Positions 19,096-27,431 of a stretch of 64,000 nucleotides of DNA are shown one piece after another (positions within the stretch are counted from its first letter, which is position 1; each line of letters begins with the position of its first letter). Below the pieces are notes generated by a model. It ran no database searches and was not told where the DNA came from. It worked only from the letters and a program-made list of their open reading frames with translations. Origin of the DNA: Sphingopyxis sp. OAS728 (lineage in GTDB: Bacteria > Pseudomonadota > Alphaproteobacteria > Sphingomonadales > Sphingomonadaceae); the NCBI RefSeq assembly GCF_014873485.1, contig NZ_JADBDT010000001.1:1-64000 (forward strand). The letters run 5' to 3'. Made by a program: the position numbers and the translations under genes.

Positions 19096-20119
19096 AGCCG
19101 ACCCCGCCATTTACGACCGCTTGGCGCCCGTGGCCGAGCGCGAATGGAATAAGGGGGCGGGGCTCGACGCGTTGCTGGAAGGCGCGCGCGAGCCCTTTGT
19201 CCTGCGCGGCCTCGCCGCCGATTGGCCGCTGGTCGAAGCGGGCAAGGCCAGCGCGCAGGAGGCCCGCCGCTATCTGCTCGACCGCGCGCGCGATCGGCCG
19301 TTCAAGGTGTCGATCGGTCCGCCGGGGCACGACGGGCGCCTGTTCTACGACTCCGATATGGAGATGAATTTCCGCGTCGGCACGGGCAAGCTCGCCGACA
19401 TCTTCGCGGGGATCGACAAGGCCGAGGAACTGGGTGAAAGCCGCACCGTCTATCTGGCGTCGATCGATATTCCTTCGCATTTCGACGGGCTCGACGAGGC
19501 GAACGCGATCGACCTCGGCGACCGCGACCCGATCAAGAGCATCTGGATCGGCACGCGCACGCAGATTGCCGCGCATAACGACTTTCCCGACAATCTGGCG
19601 TGCTGCGCGGTCGGACGCCGCCGTTTCACACTGTTTCCGCCGCACCAGTTCCGCAACCTCTATCTGGGGCCCATCGACAACACTCCCGCGGGCCGCGTCG
19701 TCAGCATGGTCGATTTCGATGCCCCCGACCTCGCCGCGCATCCGCGTTTCGTCGATGCGATGGCCGAGGCGCAGACGGCCCTGCTTGAACCTGGCGATGC
19801 GATCTTCATCCCGTCGATGTGGTGGCACCATGTCGAGGGGCTCGAAGCGTTCAATATATTGGTCAATTACTGGTGGCGCCGGACACCCGATTGGCTTGGC
19901 CAGCCGCAGGCGGCGCTCAACCATGCGATCCTCGCGATCCGCGACCTGCCGCCCGAAGACAAGGCGATCTGGCGCGAGCAGTTCGACCATTATGTTTTCG
20001 ATAATGACGCGAGCGTCACCGACCATATTCCCGAAACCGCGCGCAGCATCCTCGCCCCGCTCACGTCCGAGACGGCAGGGCGGCTGCGCGCCTTTTTGCT
20101 GAGGGCTTTGAGTAAATGA
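19088..20119 (+). CDS. Cupin_8 / JmjC-like Fe(II)/2-oxoglutarate oxygenase
   Basis: The 343-residue protein has a double-stranded beta-helix fold with a probable Fe-binding triad: His and Asp in AAHNDFPDNL, and the distal His in SMWWHHVEG. The RRRFTLFPPHQFRNLY segment is typical of cupin_8/JmjC hydroxylases that act on protein or small-molecule side chains. The GTG start overlaps the SapC stop, and the stop overlaps the second halogenase start by four bases. It is therefore translationally coupled to both. Hydroxylation of a partner protein of this locus is possible but untested. Confidence 0.85.
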   Translation: MAEADPAIYDRLAPVAEREWNKGAGLDALLEGAREPFVLRGLAADWPLVEAGKASAQEARRYLLDRARDRPFKVSIGPPGHDGRLFYDSDMEMNFRVGTGKLADIFAGIDKAEELGESRTVYLASIDIPSHFDGLDEANAIDLGDRDPIKSIWIGTRTQIAAHNDFPDNLACCAVGRRRFTLFPPHQFRNLYLGPIDNTPAGRVVSMVDFDAPDLAAHPRFVDAMAEAQTALLEPGDAIFIPSMWWHHVEGLEAFNILVNYWWRRTPDWLGQPQAALNHAILAIRDLPPEDKAIWREQFDHYVFDNDASVTDHIPETARSILAPLTSETAGRLRAFLLRALSK

Positions 20120-21615
20120 GCGACAAGAAACAGGTCCAGCGCGTCGTCATCGCGGGCGGCGGCACCGCCGGCTGGATGATGGCGGCGGCGATTGCGCGCA
20201 CGATGGGCCCGACCGTCGACCTGACGCTGGTCGAATCCGAGCAGATCGGCACGATCGGCGTCGGCGAGTCCACCATCCCGCCGCTCGTCAATTTCAACCG
20301 CATCCTCGGCATTCCCGAACCCGAGTTCATGCGCGCGACCCAGGCGACCTTCAAGCTCGGCATATTGTTCGACAATTGGAAGCACGACGGCGACAGCTAT
20401 TTCCACAGCTTTGGCCTCAGCGGGAAGGATCACTGGTCGGCGGGTTTCCAGCATTTCTGGCTCAACGCACGCGAACGCGGGCACGAACAGCCGTATAGCG
20501 ACTACTGCCTCGAACTCGTCGCTGGGATGGAGGGCAAGTTCGCGCACCTGCCCGAAGAGCGCATGAATTACGCCTATCATGTCGATGCGACGCTTTACGG
20601 GCGCTTCCTACGCAAGCTGGCAGAGGCCGACGGTTGCAAGCGCGTCGAAGGGAAGATCGCGCGCGTCGAACTGAATAGCGAAACGGGCGATATCGCGGCG
20701 CTGCATCTCGACGGCGACCGGCGGATCGAGGGCGACATGTTCGTCGACTGCACCGGCTTTCGCGGGCTGCTGATCGACGGCGCGCTCCATGCGGGGTTCG
20801 AGGACTGGAGCCACTGGCTGCCCAACGACAGCGCGATTGCGGTGCAGTCGAAACATCTCGGGCCGCCGCAACCCTATACGCAGGCGATTGCGCACGATGC
20901 GGGATGGCAATGGCGCATCCCGCTGCAACATCGCATGGGTGCGGGGATCGTCTATTCGAGCGGCTACCTGTCGCGCGACGAAGCCTATGACCGGTTGATG
21001 AGCAGCGTCGGCGAGCCGCTGATCGAACCCTTCGACATCAAGTTCAAAGGCGGCGTGCGGCGCAAGCAATGGTTCCGCAACTGCGTCGCGGTCGGGCTGG
21101 CGGGCGGCTTCGTCGAGCCGCTCGAGGCGACGACGGTGCACCTGATCCAGCGCGCGGTGCTGCGCTTTATCCGCCTGATGCCGAACGGCCGCGTCAGCGA
21201 ACGCGACGCGCAGGAATTCAACGACCAGCAGCGGCTCGACATCGAACAGATCCGCGACTTCGTCGTGCTGCATTACAAGGCGACCAACCGCCGCGACAGC
21301 CCGTTCTGGCGCCATGTCGCGAACATGCCGATCCCGGATTCGCTCGAGCAGAAGATCGAGCTGTTCCGCGAAACCGGCCGCGTGTTCCGCAAATATGAGG
21401 AATTGTTCGCCGAGAATAGCTGGGTGCAGGTGATGATGGGGCAGGGGATCGAACCGCAAACCTATCACCCGATCGCGGAAAAGCTGCGCGACGACGAGGT
21501 CGAGCGGCTGTTCCAGTCGATCCGCGACAATATTGCGCAGACGGTTTCGACGTTGCCCGAGCATCACGCCTATGTCGCACGCTATTGCGGCGCCGAGGAA
21601 CCCAAGGCGGCATGA
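20116..21615 (+). CDS. Flavin-dependent tryptophan-halogenase homologue 2
   Basis: The 499-residue protein has FAD-binding VVIAGGGTAGWMMA, Lys80 in ATFKLGILFDNW (equivalent to the catalytic lysine of PrnA), the intact WQWRIP box and the VEPLEATT block with the conserved Glu. Unlike homologue 1 it carries every motif expected of an active flavin-dependent halogenase. It resembles the marker pattern of TonB-locus halogenases reported to brominate indoles in vitro. A separate flavin reductase would be needed and none is nearby. It overlaps its neighbours by ATGA junctions. Confidence 0.92.
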   Translation: MSDKKQVQRVVIAGGGTAGWMMAAAIARTMGPTVDLTLVESEQIGTIGVGESTIPPLVNFNRILGIPEPEFMRATQATFKLGILFDNWKHDGDSYFHSFGLSGKDHWSAGFQHFWLNARERGHEQPYSDYCLELVAGMEGKFAHLPEERMNYAYHVDATLYGRFLRKLAEADGCKRVEGKIARVELNSETGDIAALHLDGDRRIEGDMFVDCTGFRGLLIDGALHAGFEDWSHWLPNDSAIAVQSKHLGPPQPYTQAIAHDAGWQWRIPLQHRMGAGIVYSSGYLSRDEAYDRLMSSVGEPLIEPFDIKFKGGVRRKQWFRNCVAVGLAGGFVEPLEATTVHLIQRAVLRFIRLMPNGRVSERDAQEFNDQQRLDIEQIRDFVVLHYKATNRRDSPFWRHVANMPIPDSLEQKIELFRETGRVFRKYEELFAENSWVQVMMGQGIEPQTYHPIAEKLRDDEVERLFQSIRDNIAQTVSTLPEHHAYVARYCGAEEPKAA

Positions 21616-22559
21616 TCCGCTCTGCGGCGATCCTGATGCTGGCGACGGCGTTCGGCGGCAGTGCGGCGGCGCAGCAGCCGGCCGAGGACGGTTGGCGGCT
21701 CGCCTGGGCCGACGAGTTCGACGGCGCGGCGATCGACCTCAGCAAATGGGATTTCGACGTCGATTGCTGGGGCGGCGGCAACAACGAACGGCAATGCTAT
21801 ACCGACAAGCGCAGCAATGCCGCAGTCGCGGACGGCAAGCTGGTCATCACGGCGCGCAAGGAGCAGGCGACCGGCCCGGCGTTCCCGCTGTCGCAGCGCG
21901 GCGATCCCGCCAAGGCGAAGGCCGAGGCGAGCCGCAACTTCACCTCCGCGCGCCTCGTCACGCGCGGCAAGGCGGCGTGGACCTATGGGAAGATCGAGGT
22001 GCGCGCGAAGTTGCCGCAGGGGCAGGGGACATGGCCCGCGATCTGGATGCTGCCCGAAACGAGCCACTATGGCACCTGGGCGGCCTCGGGCGAGATCGAC
22101 ATTTTGGAGGCGGTCAACCTTGGCGTGCGCTGCGAAGCCTGCGCGGGTGGGATCGAGAACCGCATTCTCGGCACGCTCCATTTCGGAGGACAGTGGCCCG
22201 CCAACAAGCATAAGGGCGACGAGACCGCGCTACCCGCGCCGCTCGACGGTTTCCATATCTTCGGCATCGTCTGGGAGAAGGGCAAGATCGTCTGGACGGT
22301 CGATGGCAAGCCCTATGCGACGCGCGTCGCGAGCGAATGGAGCAGCAGCGGATCGAGCGATCCCGCTGCACCGTTCGACCGCCCCTTTCACCTGATCCTG
22401 AACCTCGCGGTCGGCGGCGGGCTGGCCGAAGATCGCGGGCTGAAGGGCGTGGATGAAAGCGGATATCCGAAAAAGATGGAAATAGACTGGGTTCGCGTCT
22501 GGCAATGCGACGGCGAAGCCGTTAGCGGTTGCAGAAACACGGGGGATCAGACGAAATAA
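21612..22559 (+). CDS. Glycoside hydrolase family 16 (beta-glucanase, laminarinase-like)
   Basis: This is an exported endo-glucanase of 315 residues. A signal peptide (1-20) is followed by the GH16 jelly-roll. The catalytic motif GEIDILE gives nucleophile Glu161, Asp163 and acid/base Glu166. The WPAIWML and DGFHIFGIVWEKGKIVW blocks are typical of laminarinase-type GH16 enzymes, which cut beta-1,3 or mixed-linkage glucan. The substrate within GH16 cannot be fixed from motifs alone. The ATGA overlap with the halogenase stop implies coupling. Confidence 0.93.
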   Translation: MIRSAAILMLATAFGGSAAAQQPAEDGWRLAWADEFDGAAIDLSKWDFDVDCWGGGNNERQCYTDKRSNAAVADGKLVITARKEQATGPAFPLSQRGDPAKAKAEASRNFTSARLVTRGKAAWTYGKIEVRAKLPQGQGTWPAIWMLPETSHYGTWAASGEIDILEAVNLGVRCEACAGGIENRILGTLHFGGQWPANKHKGDETALPAPLDGFHIFGIVWEKGKIVWTVDGKPYATRVASEWSSSGSSDPAAPFDRPFHLILNLAVGGGLAEDRGLKGVDESGYPKKMEIDWVRVWQCDGEAVSGCRNTGDQTK

Positions 22560-23623
22560 TGGGGCGTCGGCGGCAGTCGGTAACGATCAAGCATGTTGCA
22601 GCCGACGCGGGCGTGTCGCTGCAGACGGTGAGCCGCGTCATCAACAATGAGCCCAACGTCCGCCCCGAAATGAAGGAACGGGTACAGGCGTCGATCGACA
22701 AGCTGGGCTATGTCCCGTCGATCGCCGCGCAGCGGATGAGCGGGTCGCGGTCGTACCTGATCCTTGCGATCAACGATCGCGAGCGCACGATTGCGGACTG
22801 GCGCGGGCGGCAGGGGGTCGACTGGGTCGACCAGATGCTGCTCGGCGGGATGCTGAAATGCGCCGAATATGGCTATCGCATGATTTTCGAACTCGTCGAC
22901 ACGCACAACGACCATGTCGAACGCGAACTCGGCGCGGCGATCGCCGCGTTGCAGCCCGATGGCGTGATCCTGACCCCGCCGCATTCGGACAATCCACTGA
23001 TCGTCGGGCTGCTCGACGAGCAGAAGATACCCTTTGCGCGCATCGGTTCGCGCGGAGGCCCGGCGGGCATCGCGCTGACGATGGACGATGAAGGGTCGGC
23101 GCGGCGCGCGACGCGGCACCTGATCGACCTCGGCCATGAACGCATTGGCTTCATCGCCGGCTCGCACGAATATAGCCTCAGCCGCTGGCGCATCGACGGT
23201 TGGGAAGCCGAGATGGCGTCCGCGGGTTTGACGACTGACGGGCTGCTTGCCGAAGGTGATTTTACCTATGGCTCGGGCGCTGTCGCGGCGCGCAAGCTGC
23301 TGGGTGGCGCGAACCCTCCGACCGCGATCATCGCAAGCAGCGACCAGATGGCACTCGCGACGCTCGAGGTTGCGCGCGAGATGGATTTCGACGTGCCCGG
23401 CCAATTGTCGATCGTCAGTTTCGACAACACCCCGGTCGTCCGCTTTACGCAGCCTGCGTTAACCGCGGTCGACCAGCCGGTCGCCGAAACCGCGTCGCGC
23501 GCGGTCGAACTGATCATCGCGGCGCAGCGCGGCGCCCCGCGCCAGGCCGAACCGACGCGCGTGCAGGGCGGCCTCGTCGCGCGCGGCTCGACCGCAGCGC
23601 CGCCCGTCGCCGTCCATGGTTGA
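22559..23623 (+). CDS. LacI-family transcriptional regulator
   Basis: The 354-residue repressor has an N-terminal helix-turn-helix (VTIKHVAADAGVSLQTVSRVINN, split by the turn), a hinge helix near PSIAAQRMSGSRS and a periplasmic-binding-protein-like sensor domain. That domain contains the PDGVILTPP, SSDQMALATLEV and IVSFDNTPV blocks. It starts in a TAATG overlap with GH16. The cre-like operators at 13601-13633 and 24868-24883 are its probable targets, which would make it an autoregulating repressor released by a glucan-derived sugar. Confidence 0.94.
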   Translation: MGRRRQSVTIKHVAADAGVSLQTVSRVINNEPNVRPEMKERVQASIDKLGYVPSIAAQRMSGSRSYLILAINDRERTIADWRGRQGVDWVDQMLLGGMLKCAEYGYRMIFELVDTHNDHVERELGAAIAALQPDGVILTPPHSDNPLIVGLLDEQKIPFARIGSRGGPAGIALTMDDEGSARRATRHLIDLGHERIGFIAGSHEYSLSRWRIDGWEAEMASAGLTTDGLLAEGDFTYGSGAVAARKLLGGANPPTAIIASSDQMALATLEVAREMDFDVPGQLSIVSFDNTPVVRFTQPALTAVDQPVAETASRAVELIIAAQRGAPRQAEPTRVQGGLVARGSTAAPPVAVHG

Positions 23624-24821
23624 AGCGGGCGCGGCACGCCGCCAGTCCACGGGTTTCCTGCTGCTCTATGCGCTGGCTTCGGCCGGCGGCGCGATGGCCT
23701 ATGTGCCCTTCCTCACGATCTGGCTGCCGGGCCGGATGACGCAATTGGCGGGCACGGCGGATGTGCAGATGCTCGGCTATGTCACCTTCTTCGGCGCGAT
23801 CGCGGCGAGCCTCGGGGGCATCGGCTTTGGCTGGCTCAGCGACCGCACCGGCAACCGGCGCGGCTGGGTCCTGACCGGGCTGGCGCTGACCATCGCCTTG
23901 CTGCTCATGGTGCCGCTGGCGCACGACATCTGGACCTTGGTCGCGCTCATCGTCGGGTGGCAGCTGACGCTCAACATGATGCTCGGGCCGCTCGCGGCGT
24001 GGGCAGGCGATTGTGTCCCCGATGAGCAGAAGGGGCTGCTCGGCGGGCTGCTCGCCTTTTCACCCGCGCTCGGCGCCTGGTCGGGGTGGCTTGTCACCTG
24101 GCCTGGGCTGGTGTCGGCGGAGCAGCGGCTCGTGGTCATTGCGCTGCTAGTGGCAAGCGCCGTCCTGCCGGTGTTGCTGCTTGGCCGCCCGCGCGCGTTT
24201 CCCGATCTCACTGCACCCCCGCCTGCGCGCGCCTCCGGAGAACGGCCACAGCGTCCGACCGGCCCAGCGGTGCGGATGTGGCTCGCGCGTTTGCTCGTCC
24301 AGATCGCCGAGGCGGCACTGTTCGCCTATCTCTATTTCTGGTTCCGTTCGATCGACCCCGGCATGCACGATAATGAGAAGGCGCGCATTTTCGGGCTCGC
24401 GCTGACGCTGGCCGTGCCCATCGCGCTGCTCAGCGGGCGCTGGGCCGACCGCAACGACCGGCCCTTTCTCCCGCTCGTCGCCAGCGCGGCGGTCTCGGGC
24501 ATCGGGATGATCGGAATGGCGTTTGCGGCGGGGCTCGACGCCGCAAAGGCGAGCTACCTTGTCTTCGGTGTTGCGACGACGGTGTTCCTGTCGCTCCATA
24601 GCAGCCAGACGCTGCGGATCCTGCCGCGCTCGGACCGGCGCGGGCGCGACCTTGGCATCTTCAACCTCACCAATACCGTGCCCTCGCTGATCATGCCCTG
24701 GCTGACGATCTCGCTCGTCCCCGGCTTTGGTTTCGACGCGCTTTTCCTGCTGCTCGCAGGGCTCACCGGCATCGCCGTTCTCCTGCTCGCGACGATGCCG
24801 CGATCGCACGCGGCCGCCTGA
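23616..24821 (+). CDS. MFS transporter of the glucan locus
   Basis: This 401-residue inner-membrane protein has about 12 hydrophobic segments and the MFS loop motif GWLSDRTGNRRGW between helices 2 and 3. A mirrored SGRWADRNDRPFL loop lies in the second half. The start overlaps the LacI stop by eight bases, placing it in the same operon. Import of glucose or a short gluco-oligosaccharide is inferred from neighbours only. Confidence 0.88.
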   Translation: MVEAGAARRQSTGFLLLYALASAGGAMAYVPFLTIWLPGRMTQLAGTADVQMLGYVTFFGAIAASLGGIGFGWLSDRTGNRRGWVLTGLALTIALLLMVPLAHDIWTLVALIVGWQLTLNMMLGPLAAWAGDCVPDEQKGLLGGLLAFSPALGAWSGWLVTWPGLVSAEQRLVVIALLVASAVLPVLLLGRPRAFPDLTAPPPARASGERPQRPTGPAVRMWLARLLVQIAEAALFAYLYFWFRSIDPGMHDNEKARIFGLALTLAVPIALLSGRWADRNDRPFLPLVASAAVSGIGMIGMAFAAGLDAAKASYLVFGVATTVFLSLHSSQTLRILPRSDRRGRDLGIFNLTNTVPSLIMPWLTISLVPGFGFDALFLLLAGLTGIAVLLLATMPRSHAAA

Positions 24822-24867
24822 AAACAGAGCGCTTGATTTCATCCATCCACTATGCGAGAGCGAAGTT

Positions 24868-24883
24868 TGATAACGTTCACATT
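24868..24883 (+). promoter_or_regulatory. LacI-type operator upstream of GH3
   Basis: TGATAACGTTCACA (24868-24881) fits the cre-like LacI consensus at every fixed position. The 15 bases 24869-24883 are identical to the operator copy at 13619-13633. It ends 17 bp before the GH3 start codon, so a bound repressor would sit over the early transcribed region. Confidence 0.7.
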
Positions 24884-24900
24884 GAGGGATGGGAGAGACG

Positions 24901-27384
24901 ATGCGCCGACAGGCAATGGTTATGGCGACCGCGCTGCTTTTGGCAGGAACCGCGGGCGCCGCCGCACAAACCACCGGTTCCGACGCGGCCGCGGTTCATC
25001 CCGAACTATGGCCGGCAGCGAAAAGCCCGGCGACGATCACCGACGCGGCGACCGAAAAGCGCATCGACGCGCTGATCAAGAAGATGACGGTCGAGCAGAA
25101 GGTTGGCCAGCTGATCCAGGGCGACATCAGCACGATCACGCCCAAGGATCTCGAAACCTATCCGCTCGGGTCGATCCTCGCGGGCGGCAACAGTGGGCCG
25201 AACGGCAATGAACGCTCGACCGCCGCCGACTGGGCGAAGCTGGTCGGCGATTTTCGCGCGGTGTCGCTGCGTCCGCAAGCGAATGGTGTCGCGATCCCGA
25301 TCATCTTTGGCGTCGATGCCGTCCACGGGCATAATAATATCCCGGGCGCGACGCTGTTTCCGCACAATATCGGCCTCGGCGCCGCGCGCGATCCCGAGCT
25401 GATCCAGCGCATCGGTGCGGTCACCGCCGCCGAAATCGCCGGCAGCGGGATCGAATGGACCTTTGCCCCGACGCTGGCGGTGCCGCAGGATCTGCGCTGG
25501 GGCCGCAGCTATGAAGGCTATGCGTCGGACCCGAAGCTGATCGCAGACTATGCGAAGGCGATGGTGCTCGGTCTGCAAGGCCCGCTGGTCGCGGGCAAGA
25601 CGGTCGGTCCGCAACATGTCGCAGCGACCGCGAAGCATTTCCTTGCCGACGGCGGCACGTTCGAGGGCAAGGACCAGGGCGATGCCAAGGTCGACGAAAA
25701 GACCCTGATCGCGAAGCATGCGATGGGGTATCCCGCCGCGATCGACGCCGGCGCGCTGACCGTGATGGCGAGCTTCTCGAGCTGGCAGGGCGTCAAGCAT
25801 CACGGCAACAAGGGGCTGCTCACCGACGCGCTCAAGGACAGGATGGGCTTTGCGGGCTTCGTCGTCGGCGACTGGAACGGGCATGGGCAGGTCGCGGGAT
25901 GCAGCGTCACCGATTGCGCGCAGTCGATCAACGCCGGGCTCGACATGTTCATGGCGCCCGACAGCTGGAAGGGGCTTTACGAGACCACGCTGAAACATGC
26001 GAAGGACGGCACGATTTCGGCGGCGCGGCTCGACGATGCGGTGCGGCGTATTTTGCGCGTGAAATACAAGCTCGGCCTGTTTCCTGAAGGGCATGTCGAC
26101 CGCAGCGTGGTGAAGGCGGTCGGCACGCCCGAGCATCTCGCCATCGCGCGCGAAGCGGTCGCGAAGTCGCTCGTGCTGCTCAAGAACAATGGCAGCGTGC
26201 TGCCGATCAAGCCGGGCGCCCGCGTGCTCGTGACCGGGCCTGCGGCCGACAGCATGGCGATCCAGTCGGGCGGCTGGACGATCAGCTGGCAGGGGACCGA
26301 CGTCACCCACGCCGACTTCCCCAATGGCCAGACGATCTGGGAAGCGCTCAACAAGTCGGTGCGCGATGCGGGTGGTGTTGCGACGCTATCCGAGGGCGGG
26401 GTGTTTAAGGAGAAGCCCGACGTCGCGATCGTCGTGTTCGGCGAAAATCCCTATGCTGAATTCCAGGGCGATGTTGCGACGCTCGACTATCAGCCGACCG
26501 AGGCCACCGATCTCGCGACGCTCAAGAAGCTGAAGGCCGCGGGCATTCCGGTGGTCGCGCTGTTCCTGTCGGGGCGGCCGATGTTCACCAACCCCGAAAT
26601 CAACGCTTCCGATGCGTTCGTTGCAGGCTGGCTGCCGGGGTCGCAGGGCGTGGGTGTCGCCGACGTGCTCGTCGCGGGCAAGGACGGCAAGACGCCGCGC
26701 GCCTTCACTGGCACCCTGCCTTTCGCCTGGCCCGCCGATGCGCGCTCGCCCGTTGAAAAGCCACAGTTCGCGGTCGGTTATGGCTTGAAATATGGTGCTA
26801 CCACCACCGTTCCGCAGCTGTCCGAAGAATTGGGCGTCGACATCGCCGCAGCGTTGAATGTCGAGAATTTCTTCTCGGGTGGCCGCGCACGCGCGCCGTG
26901 GGTGCTCTCGATCACCGACGCGGGCGGCAAGCGCCCGGTCGAATCCGGGCCGATCACGAGCCCCGGCGGCATGATCGCGGCGCGATCGGTCGATGTGCGC
27001 GCGCAGGAGGACGGCAAGTCCTTCACCTGGACTGGTCCGGCGACACTCGAATTGACCGGCCCCTATGCGGACCTGTCGCGCCAGCTCAACAACAGCTTCG
27101 CGCTGCGCGTCGACTGGCGGATCGATGCGGCCGGCGGCGCGCCAGTCAGCCTTGCGCTCGGCGGCAAGGCGTTCGACATCTCGGCATTGGTCAAAGCCGC
27201 GCCGAAGGGACAGGTGTCGACGATCAAGGTGCCGCTGCGCTGCTTCGCCGACGCGGGCGCCAATCTGAAGCAGGTCGATTATGCCGTCTCGATCGCCGGC
27301 GACAAGGGCTTCGCGGCCACGCTGCTGAATACGAATGTCGAGGCTGTTGGAGAGAATCTGCCTTGCCCGCCCGCGGCCAAATAA
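24901..27384 (+). CDS. Glycoside hydrolase family 3, exo-beta-glucosidase type
   Basis: This secreted or periplasmic 827-residue enzyme releases glucose from oligosaccharide ends. A signal peptide (about 1-22) precedes the TIM-barrel domain, with PIIFGVDAVHGHNN and the nucleophile Asp324 in VVGDWNGHG. An alpha/beta sandwich domain (about 410-620) and a C-terminal extra domain (about 650-825) follow. The domain plan matches exo-1,3/1,4-beta-glucanases such as ExoP. GGAGAG supports the ATG at 24901. It should complete degradation of products made by the GH16 enzyme. Confidence 0.94.
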   Translation: MRRQAMVMATALLLAGTAGAAAQTTGSDAAAVHPELWPAAKSPATITDAATEKRIDALIKKMTVEQKVGQLIQGDISTITPKDLETYPLGSILAGGNSGPNGNERSTAADWAKLVGDFRAVSLRPQANGVAIPIIFGVDAVHGHNNIPGATLFPHNIGLGAARDPELIQRIGAVTAAEIAGSGIEWTFAPTLAVPQDLRWGRSYEGYASDPKLIADYAKAMVLGLQGPLVAGKTVGPQHVAATAKHFLADGGTFEGKDQGDAKVDEKTLIAKHAMGYPAAIDAGALTVMASFSSWQGVKHHGNKGLLTDALKDRMGFAGFVVGDWNGHGQVAGCSVTDCAQSINAGLDMFMAPDSWKGLYETTLKHAKDGTISAARLDDAVRRILRVKYKLGLFPEGHVDRSVVKAVGTPEHLAIAREAVAKSLVLLKNNGSVLPIKPGARVLVTGPAADSMAIQSGGWTISWQGTDVTHADFPNGQTIWEALNKSVRDAGGVATLSEGGVFKEKPDVAIVVFGENPYAEFQGDVATLDYQPTEATDLATLKKLKAAGIPVVALFLSGRPMFTNPEINASDAFVAGWLPGSQGVGVADVLVAGKDGKTPRAFTGTLPFAWPADARSPVEKPQFAVGYGLKYGATTTVPQLSEELGVDIAAALNVENFFSGGRARAPWVLSITDAGGKRPVESGPITSPGGMIAARSVDVRAQEDGKSFTWTGPATLELTGPYADLSRQLNNSFALRVDWRIDAAGGAPVSLALGGKAFDISALVKAAPKGQVSTIKVPLRCFADAGANLKQVDYAVSIAGDKGFAATLLNTNVEAVGENLPCPPAAK

Positions 27385-27405
27385 CCAAACCCGCAAACGG
27401 GTTGG
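27385..27405 (+). terminator. Short hairpin between GH3 and the sugar permease
   Basis: CCAAACCCG (27385-27393) pairs with CGGGTTGG (27398-27405) across a CAAA tetraloop with one bulged A. It starts directly after the GH3 stop and precedes GATAAAAATATA rather than a T-run, so it is more likely an attenuating or RNA-stabilising hairpin than a full terminator. Confidence 0.4.
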
Positions 27406-27431
27406 CTCGATAAAAATATAGGGAGAGAGAC

